From NCBI GenBank assembly GCA_030603495.1, contig JAUVXR010000001.1:186001-250000 (forward strand): a stretch of 64,000 bases of DNA, written 5' to 3'. The position numbers were made by a program, and so were the translations under genes. This document shows, one piece after another, positions 46,678 through 55,612 of this stretch (position 1 is the stretch's first letter; each line of letters opens with the position of its first letter). Under the pieces are notes generated by a model. The model did not search any database. It was not told where the DNA came from and worked only from the letters and a program-made list of their open reading frames with translations. The DNA comes from a bacterium (GTDB lineage: Bacteria > Armatimonadota > Zipacnadia > Zipacnadales > Zipacnadaceae).

Positions 46678-47883
46678 CTAGTTAACCGTCAGGGTGAAGT
46701 TGATGTTCTCTAATACTCTTCCGCCGCCGAGAAGTTCGACCTCCCGGCCGATGGTATGGTCGCCATAAGTGACTTCAATACGGTAGTCCCCTGGCGGCAC
46801 GAACAAGTAGTAGTAGCCGTCGGTGTCAGTGGTATCTTGACCGAGCACAACGCCACGGTCAAGTTCCAAAGCCGTCACCACCGCGCCCGAGTTGTCGGGA
46901 GCGCCCAGCAAGGTGACCCGTCCAGTGATGGTGTAGGGGTCACCCGGAGGCTGTGGCGAGAACTCGGTGAGCAGAATCCGGAGGGGCTCGATTCCAGGCA
47001 GCACGTTTATGACCGTGTAGTAGTCATCGTAGCCCTCCGCACTGGCCAGCACCGGCTGCTCACCGACACCAACACCGGACACCGAAAAGCTCCCGTCGAG
47101 CTCGCTTACGACCGGGAGCTGGTCACCGATCTGTACGGTAGCCCCTGCCACCACCGCCTCCGTGCGTATCTCGAGCACCTGTCCGCTGACGGTGATCGTA
47201 GATTCCCCGCTGAACAGCGCAAAGTTGAGCCGATCGTTTTCGCCGACCGAGTCGGCCACGACGGTGAGAGCGGCTGCGTCTTCGAGATAGCCCACAGCCT
47301 GACAGGCCACCTCAACCGAACCGGCGGGGATGCCCCCCACAACATAGAAACCGCCCTGATCGGTGAAGCCCTTGACCAACACCGTATCCGAGGCCGGCAC
47401 CACCGTCCCTTCAAAGCTGACTAGCGCGTTGATGAGCGGCTGACCGGTATCCACATCGGTGACCGTACCCGCCACAGTGCCAGTAGTATCGGGGTCTGCC
47501 GGTGTCATCGGCACACTGGCTGTAGTGTAGCTGAACTCATTGAGGGTCAGCGTCTGGGAGGCGGTGACGTACCCCGGAGCAGTAGCGGTGAGCGGCTGCT
47601 GGGGCGGGCTTGCCGAGCCCAGCGGCACACCCTCGAGTATGACCCAGTTGTCCTGCAGATTCGTTTGGCCCCGCACCCCACCGACTACCACATCCGCCGG
47701 CACATCAAGGAATTCCTCGCTGCCCTCGATAAGACACTCGACGATGACCGTTGTGGTTACCTGCTCACCGGTCCCCTCGGTGCTCACCCCCCCGCAGCCA
47801 GCCAGGTGCGCAACTGCCGCAAGGCAGCCAACAAGCCCCAATATTGCGAGCAGATTCGACTTGACAAAACCTCTCTTGACCAT
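46678..47883 (-). CDS. Lipoprotein with repeated carboxypeptidase-regulatory-like domains
   Basis: A 401-residue protein. The signal peptide ends in the lipobox LAGC, so Cys30 should be lipidated. The rest is a chain of beta-sandwich modules about 75-90 residues long, each with the G-x-V-x-d...G-A-x-V pattern and a later TD-x-G-x-(F/Y) strand: TVAGTVTDVDTGQPLINALVSF with TDQGGFYVVGGIPAG; VSGQVLEIRTEAVVAGATVQIG with SELDGSFSVSGVG; ITGRVTLLGAPDNSGAVVTAL with TDTDGYYYLFVPPGDY. These are CarboxypepD_reg-like domains common in surface proteins. It lies between the secreted protein at 47917 and the HEAT/TPR protein, probably in one operon. Confidence 0.88.
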   Translation of the reverse strand: MVKRGFVKSNLLAILGLVGCLAAVAHLAGCGGVSTEGTGEQVTTTVIVECLIEGSEEFLDVPADVVVGGVRGQTNLQDNWVILEGVPLGSASPPQQPLTATAPGYVTASQTLTLNEFSYTTASVPMTPADPDTTGTVAGTVTDVDTGQPLINALVSFEGTVVPASDTVLVKGFTDQGGFYVVGGIPAGSVEVACQAVGYLEDAAALTVVADSVGENDRLNFALFSGESTITVSGQVLEIRTEAVVAGATVQIGDQLPVVSELDGSFSVSGVGVGEQPVLASAEGYDDYYTVINVLPGIEPLRILLTEFSPQPPGDPYTITGRVTLLGAPDNSGAVVTALELDRGVVLGQDTTDTDGYYYLFVPPGDYRIEVTYGDHTIGREVELLGGGRVLENINFTLTVN

Positions 47884-47916
47884 AAAGCCCTTACCGAAAC
47901 GAGCAGGTGATCTGTT

Positions 47917-50130
47917 CTACATCGGTGGAAAGACAAGCCGCGCGCCCTCTGCGGTGAGGCACCGTACCCAATAACCGGCGAAGGGCTGAAGCGTCTGAGC
48001 CAGCACGTATCCGCTCTGCTGGCTGTACCCGTACACCCCCGCCTGCATCCAGCCCCGCGTTACTGCTTCGCTGAAACTGACCGCCCCGGCGGTGCCGACC
48101 TCCACTTGCAGGTCGGCCAACGCTACCGGCTCGAGCCGGGGGCTGCCGATCATATTCCAGCCCAGGTCCACCGCCACCCCACAGCTTCTGTCCTCCTCGG
48201 GTATTACGCCTTGCAGGGCAACGGTGACGTCATCGAGCAGGCGTATCCAGAAGCCGCGACCGGGCGCAAACGGCGCGATATCCGGCCAGATCTCGTAGCG
48301 GCCACGGGGCGGCCGGCTCGGGTCCCAGCGGGCAAGCAGTAGATCGCTACTCGGTATTCCCAAGATCTGAGCGGCGTCAGCTTCCTCGTAGGTCATCGGC
48401 AGCGTAGTCATTAGCAGCCCGCTGGCGCCGGCGTAGAAGGTATGACCGACGGCAGACTGCCCGCCGCCCTCCAGGAAAATCACATACGAATCCCAGCCGA
48501 CATTCACCCAGCGAGTAAAGCTATCCCCCTGCGGGTTGGTCGTAGTCACCTCAAGCTGGGCCGGCGTAAGGCGTGCGCCACTTATGCACGCGCCGAACAC
48601 GGCGCGCTCCGCCGAGATACCAGACTGGGCGAAGCCGCCGGTTACGTCAATGGTTGCCTCCGGGCCGCCGCGGAGGCCGCCGTACAGGTCATTCTCGCCG
48701 GGATCATACCCGCGTACGGCGTACGGAAAGGGATACTCCCGGCGCAGGCCGTTGAGGTCAATCTGAACGGTTATCTGCTGAGGGCCACCCACGTTGTAGA
48801 AGGTGGGGATCAGGTAGCCCTCTCCGGCGCTAGGGCCGCTGCTGGCCACATCAATAACGTAGCCCTCCTCGGCGTACAAGCTCAGCGTACGGCTGTAGTT
48901 CCAGTAGATGCAGCGGCCCTGGCCGCCACGCGGCGACTCGTCCCCGCTACTGTCGGTGCTGTAGTGCTCCGCAATAAGCGCCACTGACTGCACCAGCGGG
49001 ATATTCCAGGTGTAAAGCTTGCTGCCCGTGCGGATGCTGGTATCCAGCACGTACTGGCGTTCGTACCAGTCGTAGAAGTTCATACCTTCGACCGTGCCGA
49101 TGGCCGAGGTCGCAATATCCTTAAGACCAGGAATATCCCCCGGTAAGCCCTCATAGAAGCTCTGATAGTAGATCTGGTTGAAGTTGGCGAAGAACTGGGG
49201 GTCCTCGATATAGCACTTATACCAGGCGGCGCGGGCCATGGCCACGCGCCAGACCAGCATGCCGGCAAAGCCCGAGGCGGGGTAGAAGGTGCTGTTGCCT
49301 AGCTCAGGCTGGTTCTCCGCCTCGTAGACCGACAGACAGTAGAACGGGCCCGGAACAACCGGATCGTAGCCCGGGGCCACCCCGGGACTGATCTGGACTG
49401 CCGTGGCCGCCGCCCCGATGAAGCCTTGCTCCCAGGCATCGTAGAAGAAGGCCACATCGTCGTGGAAAGCGTTGAGCACCAACATCATCAGGACGAAGGT
49501 GTCCTCGACGTAATTGCCGGACAGCGGCGCGAGATGGATCTCGTTGGCAGTCGCGTCGTATATCCCGCCCTGGATCTCCGCCAGGGAGTCGTCGCGAATC
49601 ACCGTCACCGTGATGTCAAACGCCGGCGGCCCGTAGATCATCCGCGCCTTGGGCATTGCGCCGTCCAGGTACCCCTGCAGCGCCGCCTCCTCGGTCTCGG
49701 TGAAGCCCTGGAATTGAAAGGTAATATCGTTGGCCGGATCGCCCAGACCGGTGCCGCCTTGCATGGCCCGAACCAGGTCAGGTAGCTGCACCTGGCCCTC
49801 GCGGATGTGGTAAGCCGTGCGCGGGAAGCGCAGCCGCGCCGCCGGGCTCTTCAGCCCCAAGCCCTGCAATAGCTGCATAGTGCGCTCCGCACGCTGCAAT
49901 GAAGCCGGGCTGTGCTGCGCAGCAGCCACCTGGCTGACTACCGCCTGGACAGATGCCAAGCCCGGCGGAGGCGCCGGCACCAGAATCGCCCCGACCGGTC
50001 CGTCCGCCCGGGTCGCAAAGGGCGTGTTATCAGTATTCCCGAACTGCGTGCCAGCAGCCGGGTTGGCGGTCACGGCACAGGCCATCACCGCAAGTCCCAG
50101 CATAGCCAAACGAAATCTGTTGTTATTCAT
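47917..50130 (-). CDS. Large secreted protein of unknown family with paired C-terminal GYW-type modules
   Basis: A 737-residue protein with a signal peptide (FRLAMLGLAVMACAVTANPAAG). ATG 50130 lies nine bases after the upstream stop; an earlier start would overlap that gene. The middle part (about 210-270) has VLMMLVLNAFHDDVAFFYDAWEQGF, which looks like the active-site helix of a zinc peptidase in which the zinc histidines are lost (MLVLN where HExxH is expected); this is a tentative reading. The C-terminal 150 residues hold two copies of a short beta motif: FAPGRGFWIRLLDDVTVALQG and PFAGYWVRCLTAEGARLVFPP, with GWNMIGSPRLEPV between them. Similar G-W-N-x-I-G ... GYW modules occur at the ends of surface proteins. 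No proven function. It is second in the exported-protein operon. Confidence 0.78.
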   Translation of the reverse strand: MNNNRFRLAMLGLAVMACAVTANPAAGTQFGNTDNTPFATRADGPVGAILVPAPPPGLASVQAVVSQVAAAQHSPASLQRAERTMQLLQGLGLKSPAARLRFPRTAYHIREGQVQLPDLVRAMQGGTGLGDPANDITFQFQGFTETEEAALQGYLDGAMPKARMIYGPPAFDITVTVIRDDSLAEIQGGIYDATANEIHLAPLSGNYVEDTFVLMMLVLNAFHDDVAFFYDAWEQGFIGAAATAVQISPGVAPGYDPVVPGPFYCLSVYEAENQPELGNSTFYPASGFAGMLVWRVAMARAAWYKCYIEDPQFFANFNQIYYQSFYEGLPGDIPGLKDIATSAIGTVEGMNFYDWYERQYVLDTSIRTGSKLYTWNIPLVQSVALIAEHYSTDSSGDESPRGGQGRCIYWNYSRTLSLYAEEGYVIDVASSGPSAGEGYLIPTFYNVGGPQQITVQIDLNGLRREYPFPYAVRGYDPGENDLYGGLRGGPEATIDVTGGFAQSGISAERAVFGACISGARLTPAQLEVTTTNPQGDSFTRWVNVGWDSYVIFLEGGGQSAVGHTFYAGASGLLMTTLPMTYEEADAAQILGIPSSDLLLARWDPSRPPRGRYEIWPDIAPFAPGRGFWIRLLDDVTVALQGVIPEEDRSCGVAVDLGWNMIGSPRLEPVALADLQVEVGTAGAVSFSEAVTRGWMQAGVYGYSQQSGYVLAQTLQPFAGYWVRCLTAEGARLVFPPM

Positions 50131-50138
50131 TTGCCAGA

Positions 50139-53100
50139 TCACCACTGCGGGAAGCCACTGGAGTAGTCCTGGTGGGAGCTGCCCTGCCGACCCCGCTCCG
50201 AGCCGCCGTAGCTCGACCAGTCCTGGCCGAAGCCAGCCTGGTAGCCGCCGAAGGTGCCGCGCCGCTGTCCGGTATCCATCGTCGCGCTGGGCCCCCTGAA
50301 CCCAGCTCTACCCATGCCGCTGGCGAAGCTGCTCTCCAGCCCCAGCATGAAGGTATGAGCGTTGTAGTCTTGACTTTGGGCGACAACTCCGGTGTATCCG
50401 ATAAAAGGCGAACTGGGCTCGCCGGCCCGATGCCCAATGAAACGGTAGCTAAAGGTTAAGTCGCTCTGCCCCATATCATAGGTCACACCCAAATCGGCGG
50501 TCTGCTTGCGGAACGCCGCGTAGCCGCTATCAAAATCGGAAAACCCCGCCCGTCCGGTCAGAGTTGCCTTATCACCGAGCCGGTAGTGGAGTTGCCCGGA
50601 CAAGTCAGTCAAGTCAGTAGCAGTCTGATAATATCGCTCGTGACCGCCGATCAAGACATAAGAGGGGCTGTTACCCGACATCCGGTTTACCGACAGATCA
50701 AGGCCCCAAGGTCTGTCCTTGGGTTGATAGTCCACACCGAAGATGACAGACTGGCTGGTCACTGCCCCTCGCCCTTCTTCGAAGAACCGAAGAACGTCAT
50801 CGCTGAAGTTGGTGGTCAACCTTATTTCGTCGGTGGCGCGCCACGTCATCGCCATGTTCTGGTACTTCTGGTCGCTGTCAGCTAGATAGCCACTGCCGCC
50901 ACCGCTAAGATAGTTGCGCTGCCCGATGCTCAGCATCAGGGACAGTCTCCTGGTGGGCTGGTAGGTCGCGCTGAGGTTGGTAGTGGTATCTTCGTAGTGC
51001 GGGACCTCGTCGTCCTCGTCATCCTGCGCCGGCCACATCCTGCCAGCAGTCGGACCAAGCTCACCGTCCACTGCCCCGGCAATCGGCCCGGGGAAGCCGC
51101 CACCCCCGCCGTAGCCACTGCCCGGAAAGTCCCCGTAGAAGCCGCTGGTGACCCGGCCGTGCGACTTCGAGGCGCTGCGGTCCACGGTGAAGCTCAACTT
51201 CTGCGACGGTGACCAGCTACCACGTAGACGGACGTAGTCCGACTCGGAGCGATTGTCCTCACCACCCACGGCCGCAGACCGGTTGCTGCCCACCTGAGCA
51301 TGCAGATTGAGTGAAGATGAAGGATCGTACCGCAGCACAAGCCTCTGTTCACGGGTCGCGCTGCCGAGCACCGCGTCCGTTTCTGCGGTACCTTGATTGC
51401 GCTGCTCGGTGTCTGACAGCGAGAGGTCCGCCCGCAGTTTGCTGCCAAAGCCGTGAGACAGGTCTAGGGAGGTCCGCACGTAGTTGCTGTTGCTTTGCGT
51501 ACCGCCGGCGTTGGACATCGTCTCGCGGCTCAGTGTCGCCGTCGGCCAACTGGGGAAGCGCAGCTCGACCGCCACGTCCGTACGCTTGGTCCCGACATCT
51601 CGCACCGGTGTAGTCTGCAACGGCCGCACACCTTCGGCCTGAAGCGGATAGTAGCCGGTGTTGAACCCGGTGCCACCACTGTACCCACTGTAGCCAAACG
51701 AGTATCCCTGAGTGCTATCCATATCCTCCAGATGGCTGCGTATGCTGACATACCGGCCCGGCCGCCAGCCCAAATTGAGTTTGAGCCCCTTATCATTGCG
51801 GCGAAAACCGGTGGAGTCTATGTAGGTGAACTGCGGTGCGACGTCCCGATAAGTGGCCAACAGGTCATACGTAGGCTGCTGGTAGCTGACAATTGTCTGG
51901 AGAGCGCGGCCGGAGTTGCCCTGACTGTCGCTCTGGGCAAAAGCGGTCCGCAACCATAGGTTCTTACTTGCTTCGTAGCTGAGATCCAGACCGCTCACCT
52001 GCGCATCACCCGAAAGAGCGGTCTCGCCTAGTTCGTAGTAGTACTGAATGTGCACCAGGGAGGTCGGCGGGACCGCCAATCGGAAGATAACCCGGCCGAT
52101 CTGCCGGTAAGCGTCGTAGTCTACACCCTCCAGCATCTGCACGTTGTCCACAAAGACTTCCAGCGCCTCAGTGATTGTCTGCGCCTGGCCCTGGTAGATG
52201 ACCTCGGCGCCGTCAGCAATGATGGGCCGGAAATTGGTGTCGAACGGCCCCGTGCTGCCCGAACCGTAGTAGACATCTTCCTGGTAGGCGACCGTGTCGC
52301 CCTGGCCCGCCTCGGGACGGTCCTGCTCCAGCCACGTGACCCCAACCACCAGCTTGCCAGCTTTCAGGGGCATCTGAACGCGTGCGCCGGTGAGGATGCC
52401 GGCATTGCCGAAATACCCCGACGACTGGTAGCTCACAGAAATGGTCGAGGTGCTGGGGATGACCTTGCCCGGGCCCTCTACCGGCACGAACCACAACTCG
52501 CCGGTCTGGTAGTTGAGGCTGTAGTCCACACCCCGCTCCTGGACCTGCTCATCCACCTTGACTGCTTCGCTGCCGTCAATGATGGGCGTGTAGCTGAGAA
52601 AATACGGCCCGGGGGTATCGTTGCCGGACAAAGTTTCGTTGCGCGTGTAGCCCTTCGTCTCCGAAGTAAAGGCACGGAGCAGGCCGTCACCGGGCAGTTT
52701 CTGGTCAAGCTGCCAGCCCTTCAGGCTCTTGGCGAAGCTGGCAAATTCGTTGTTGCGCATGCTGATGTTGAGATCGCCGAAGTACAGCGCAGTATCGTGG
52801 CCCACATAGCCCACCAGCCAACGGGAGTAGCTGGCGCCGTAGCCCGAGAACGAAAGATCGCTCTGGAAGCCGAGCTCCTTCCAGATCGGCCCTTCGACTC
52901 TCAGACTGGTCTGCCGCTGCAGTGTCCCGGTGTCCCAGCGCTGACTCTCAAAGACTGCGGCAGCCCCTTCGATACCGTGCTCTTGCAGGGTCAGCGTGTT
53001 GTGACCCGATATCTGGACGCCCTGGAACAGCCCCCACCTGTCGGAGAGGCGATCAAGGCTCTCTAGTGGATTGCCGCAGGCCTGACCTGCTGCTGCCAAC

Positions 53101-53141
53101 AGTCCAACAGCCGCCAGCAGCACAGACAGCCGCCGTATCAT
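50139..53141 (-). CDS. Large outer-membrane beta-barrel protein
   Basis: A 1000-residue protein with a signal peptide (LSVLLAAVGLLAAAGQACG). Most of it is alternating hydrophobic/polar strands with aromatic ends, such as LRVEGPIWKELGFQSDLSFSGYG, IHLVHIQYYYELG-like strands, TTNLSATYQPTRRLSLMLSIGQRNYL and ADLGVTYDMGQSDLTFSYRFIG, the pattern of a many-stranded outer-membrane barrel. A Gly/Tyr-rich loop (near 680-700) and a Gly/Ser/Arg-rich end follow; the last residue is Trp, fitting the aromatic C-terminus of barrel proteins. N-terminal strands with VDEQVQERGVDYSLNYQTGELWF form a repeated immunoglobulin-like segment seen in related large outer-membrane proteins. It heads a four-gene operon of exported proteins. 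Substrate unknown. Confidence 0.85.
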   Translation of the reverse strand: MIRRLSVLLAAVGLLAAAGQACGNPLESLDRLSDRWGLFQGVQISGHNTLTLQEHGIEGAAAVFESQRWDTGTLQRQTSLRVEGPIWKELGFQSDLSFSGYGASYSRWLVGYVGHDTALYFGDLNISMRNNEFASFAKSLKGWQLDQKLPGDGLLRAFTSETKGYTRNETLSGNDTPGPYFLSYTPIIDGSEAVKVDEQVQERGVDYSLNYQTGELWFVPVEGPGKVIPSTSTISVSYQSSGYFGNAGILTGARVQMPLKAGKLVVGVTWLEQDRPEAGQGDTVAYQEDVYYGSGSTGPFDTNFRPIIADGAEVIYQGQAQTITEALEVFVDNVQMLEGVDYDAYRQIGRVIFRLAVPPTSLVHIQYYYELGETALSGDAQVSGLDLSYEASKNLWLRTAFAQSDSQGNSGRALQTIVSYQQPTYDLLATYRDVAPQFTYIDSTGFRRNDKGLKLNLGWRPGRYVSIRSHLEDMDSTQGYSFGYSGYSGGTGFNTGYYPLQAEGVRPLQTTPVRDVGTKRTDVAVELRFPSWPTATLSRETMSNAGGTQSNSNYVRTSLDLSHGFGSKLRADLSLSDTEQRNQGTAETDAVLGSATREQRLVLRYDPSSSLNLHAQVGSNRSAAVGGEDNRSESDYVRLRGSWSPSQKLSFTVDRSASKSHGRVTSGFYGDFPGSGYGGGGGFPGPIAGAVDGELGPTAGRMWPAQDDEDDEVPHYEDTTTNLSATYQPTRRLSLMLSIGQRNYLSGGGSGYLADSDQKYQNMAMTWRATDEIRLTTNFSDDVLRFFEEGRGAVTSQSVIFGVDYQPKDRPWGLDLSVNRMSGNSPSYVLIGGHERYYQTATDLTDLSGQLHYRLGDKATLTGRAGFSDFDSGYAAFRKQTADLGVTYDMGQSDLTFSYRFIGHRAGEPSSPFIGYTGVVAQSQDYNAHTFMLGLESSFASGMGRAGFRGPSATMDTGQRRGTFGGYQAGFGQDWSSYGGSERGRQGSSHQDYSSGFPQW

Positions 53142-53303
53142 ACCGTGCGCCGTCGTTGCTTCACTTCCTCAAATCAGCTTGGAATCACAGGTCTAGGTTT
53201 GACGCCGTTACCAGGTGATTTGTTCCCGCGCAGAGGTTCTGCGCGCCAGATACCACACTGCACGCGCCACTATTGAGCAACCAGTAAGCGCCTCTCAGCC
53301 ATC

Positions 53304-53332
53304 TTGACAGCCCCGAAGGGTTGCGGTAGTAT
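53304..53332 (+). promoter_or_regulatory. Promoter of tRNA-Leu
   Basis: TTGACA (53304-53309), 17-base spacer, TAGTAT (53327-53332). Transcription would start about ten bases before the mature tRNA. Confidence 0.8.
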
Positions 53333-53348
53333 GAAGCTGAACTAGGGT

Positions 53349-53435
53349 GCCGAAGTGGTGGAATTGGTAGACACGCTGTCCTCAGGAGGCAGTGGGCTTC
53401 GGCCTGTGCCGGTTCGAATCCGGCCTTCGGCACCA
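53349..53435 (+). tRNA. tRNA-Leu, anticodon CAG
   Basis: An 87-base tRNA. The acceptor stem GCCGAAG (53349-53355) pairs with CTTCGGC (53425-53431), followed by discriminator A and an encoded CCA. The anticodon stem CTGTC/GGCAG encloses the loop CTCAGGA, giving anticodon CAG. A long variable arm (TGGGCTTCGGCCTGT) is present, as expected for a class II tRNA. The T arm is GCCGG-TTCGAAT-CCGGC. Confidence 0.96.
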
Positions 53436-53450
53436 CCGGCCAACAGCCCC

Positions 53451-53480
53451 GCGGCAGCATCTCTGCCGCCATTATTGCTC
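53451..53480 (+). terminator. Hairpin after tRNA-Leu, possible terminator
   Basis: GCGGCAG (53451-53457), loop CATCT, CTGCCGC (53463-53469): a perfect seven-base-pair stem. The following ATTATTGCTCTCTACTTTT is only partly T-rich. Confidence 0.5.
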
Positions 53481-53481
53481 T

Positions 53482-54504
53482 CTACTTTTCCGGGCCGATG
53501 GTCACCACGGTGATCAGATCGGGGTTAGACTGGCCGAGGAAGTACTCTGCGCAGGCGGCCTGGAGGTAGTTACGGGCTGCCTCAGGCTCCGCTGGCTCAA
53601 GGCCTACTTCTCGACGCTTTGCGGTCAATATGTCCAGTCCTACCGTATCCAGAGCCACCGGGTCTGAGGACAGAAGCAAGCCGGCATATTCCCAGCGGGG
53701 GCTGGGATTGGCAGCAGTGGGCGCCGCGTAGTACGGATGAAGAGCAAGCAGAAAGTGGAAGATGACCTTCTGCCGGACCAACGGCTGCGCGGCGACTGAG
53801 GCCAGTTGCCGCGGTTCCGAGACGACCTGTTTGACATCCGCCGGTGGCACACAGGACAGATGATTGTGGATCGCACCGGTCATACCCAACTGCGCATGAG
53901 GGTGCAGATAGGCTAGGTTGATGACCTTGTCGCACATATCAGCGAGGATCCGGGTCAGGCTGTGGCGATAGCCCACCGACGCCGCCCCGTAGCACTTCAC
54001 TCCTGGGCGGTCGTGACGCAGCGAGAAGCCGGCAGCAAACAAATCCCGTTCATCTCCCGAGAATATCAGGATATTGTCAGTCCTGACACCCACCAGGACC
54101 AATTGCTCGATAATCGCCTCGACCACAATGATTGGGATAGGCGGCTCCTGGACATCAATCATCAGACCAACGCGGTCGTTGGGGCTAAAGTACTGCCGCC
54201 AGAAGTCCTCGGGCTCCTGCTCACCGGACCACGCCGTAACCGCACGGCTAAGCAACGTAGTGACCACCTCGTAGTCTATTTTGCCCTCGGGGTAGATAAA
54301 CTTGGGGGTCAGCGGTGAATCGGGCAGGTAAACGTGATCGCCCCGGGCCAGGCCCACTGTCGCCGGACCAGGTATCCGGCCCGGATCGGTCCAGCCAACG
54401 CCGAGACTCGCCACCAGCAGGGCCACCCCCACCAGCGCCCAAGCCAGCAGGCCGCGAGCAACTCTGTCCATTAGCGATGCTGTCTCGTGTTTACCTATGG
54501 ACAT
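53482..54504 (-). CDS. DUF362-family protein
   Basis: A 340-residue protein from ATG 54504. It has one N-terminal hydrophobic segment (GLLAWALVGVALLVASLGV) that anchors or exports it. The DUF362 signature is present: NDRVGLMIDVQEPPIPIIVVEAIIEQLV, KVINLAYLHPHAQLGMTGAIHNHLSCV, YAGLLLSSDPVALDTVGLDIL. No ferredoxin-type cysteine cluster accompanies it, unlike some members. The role of the family is not established. It has no clear operon partner: tRNA-Leu lies downstream on the other strand, and a hairpin terminator separates it from the porin-like gene. A longer in-frame start at 54612 would add a Gly/Cys-rich head with no family match. Confidence 0.8.
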   Translation of the reverse strand: MSIGKHETASLMDRVARGLLAWALVGVALLVASLGVGWTDPGRIPGPATVGLARGDHVYLPDSPLTPKFIYPEGKIDYEVVTTLLSRAVTAWSGEQEPEDFWRQYFSPNDRVGLMIDVQEPPIPIIVVEAIIEQLVLVGVRTDNILIFSGDERDLFAAGFSLRHDRPGVKCYGAASVGYRHSLTRILADMCDKVINLAYLHPHAQLGMTGAIHNHLSCVPPADVKQVVSEPRQLASVAAQPLVRQKVIFHFLLALHPYYAAPTAANPSPRWEYAGLLLSSDPVALDTVGLDILTAKRREVGLEPAEPEAARNYLQAACAEYFLGQSNPDLITVVTIGPEK

Positions 54505-54589
54505 AATCACACAGATATGGACACCCCCGCAGCCCCATAGTTTCAGCCCGCCCCGCCAACCTCTGGCGCACCGGCCATGAACCTGCAGT

Positions 54590-54628
54590 CCCAAAGTAAA
54601 GCCCCCCGCCATCCCGGCAGGGGACTTT
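54590..54628 (-). terminator. Probable terminator of the porin-like gene
   Basis: On the minus strand AAAG-t-CCCC-t-GCC pairs with GGC-g-GGGG-g-CTTT across a five-base loop, followed by ACTTTGG. The stem has two mismatches and a short T-rich tail. Confidence 0.6.
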
Positions 54629-54704
54629 ATCGTTTGGCGAGCACTCGGCCAGTCACAGCCGAGCAGTCGCTGGCTGATGTCGTTCTGTCCTCGCTGCCCG
54701 CTGG

Positions 54705-55550
54705 CTACTTGAAGGAGCGGGAGAATGTAGCGACGATCTCGTCGTCCACAGCAGGCTGCTCAGATTCTGCCCAGGCCAAGTCCAGTTTCCACGTACCACC
54801 GTCATACCCAAGGCCAGCGGTAAGTTCATCGCCGCCAATGAGGCCGGCACGCACCGCCCACTCATTGGGCGCAACATACTCCACGCCGAGATTATACGTA
54901 CTGTCAATCTCGTCGCTCACGTCCCACCAGTCGGCTACCAGCAGCACATCCTCACGCAGACACCGGGCCAGCGGCACCGCTATGCCCAGGTTGAAGAACG
55001 GGCCATTGTTGGTCTCGTCGGTTAAGTCCTGCAGGTGAAGCCCGAGCCTGACCGGTTCATAGCTTGCGTCCTCTTGAGGAACCTCGTACAGCAGTCCGGC
55101 GTGCAAGAGAGTGTCGCTGCCACCGCCACTGCCGAGGTTCTGCACACCGAGGCCCCAGCTCCAGTTTGCGCCCTGCTGCACACCGAATCCAACCGACCAT
55201 TCATCAGCTCCCATGGTGTCCGCCCAGTAGGCACCAAGACCATAGCCATTCTGGCTGTTGCCACCCGCCAAATGTAACGCCTTGTAGTCCAGATCGCCGC
55301 TGACTTCCAGAGAGCCAGCCACCTGCCAATCCCACGGGTGAGCCCAAGGATCGTACTGTGGGTGCGCGGCAGCCGGGAGCGCAATATCCAGAGAGGCCAG
55401 GTTGGCCGGATTAAACTGCAGCGCTCCGGCATCGTCTGCCACGGCAATCCCGGTCATGCCCATGCCCAGGTAACGGGCCGTCTGGGCGAAGGCGACCGTG
55501 CTAGCCAGCAACAGCGCTACTGCGGCTACTACCAACGATATCGGTTTCAT
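54705..55550 (-). CDS. Small outer-membrane porin-like protein
   Basis: A 281-residue protein. ATG 55550 starts the signal peptide MKPISLVVAAVALLLASTVAFAQ, with GGGGGGAAG upstream. The mature part begins TARYLGMGMTGIAVADDAGALQFNPANLA, a motif seen near the N-terminus of FadL-like and PorV-like outer-membrane proteins. Strands such as WSVGFGVQQGANWSWGLGVQNLG and LTAGLGYDGGTWKLDLAWAE follow, and the end is ATFSRSFK. It resembles short PorV/FadL-type barrels. Cargo unknown. It follows talC by 63 bases on the same strand. Confidence 0.8.
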   Translation of the reverse strand: MKPISLVVAAVALLLASTVAFAQTARYLGMGMTGIAVADDAGALQFNPANLASLDIALPAAAHPQYDPWAHPWDWQVAGSLEVSGDLDYKALHLAGGNSQNGYGLGAYWADTMGADEWSVGFGVQQGANWSWGLGVQNLGSGGGSDTLLHAGLLYEVPQEDASYEPVRLGLHLQDLTDETNNGPFFNLGIAVPLARCLREDVLLVADWWDVSDEIDSTYNLGVEYVAPNEWAVRAGLIGGDELTAGLGYDGGTWKLDLAWAESEQPAVDDEIVATFSRSFK

Positions 55551-55612
55551 CTGTTTCTTCCCCCCATGCAGCGAATTGTGCGGCACAATGGACTCCGACC
55601 TGTGGCGACGAC

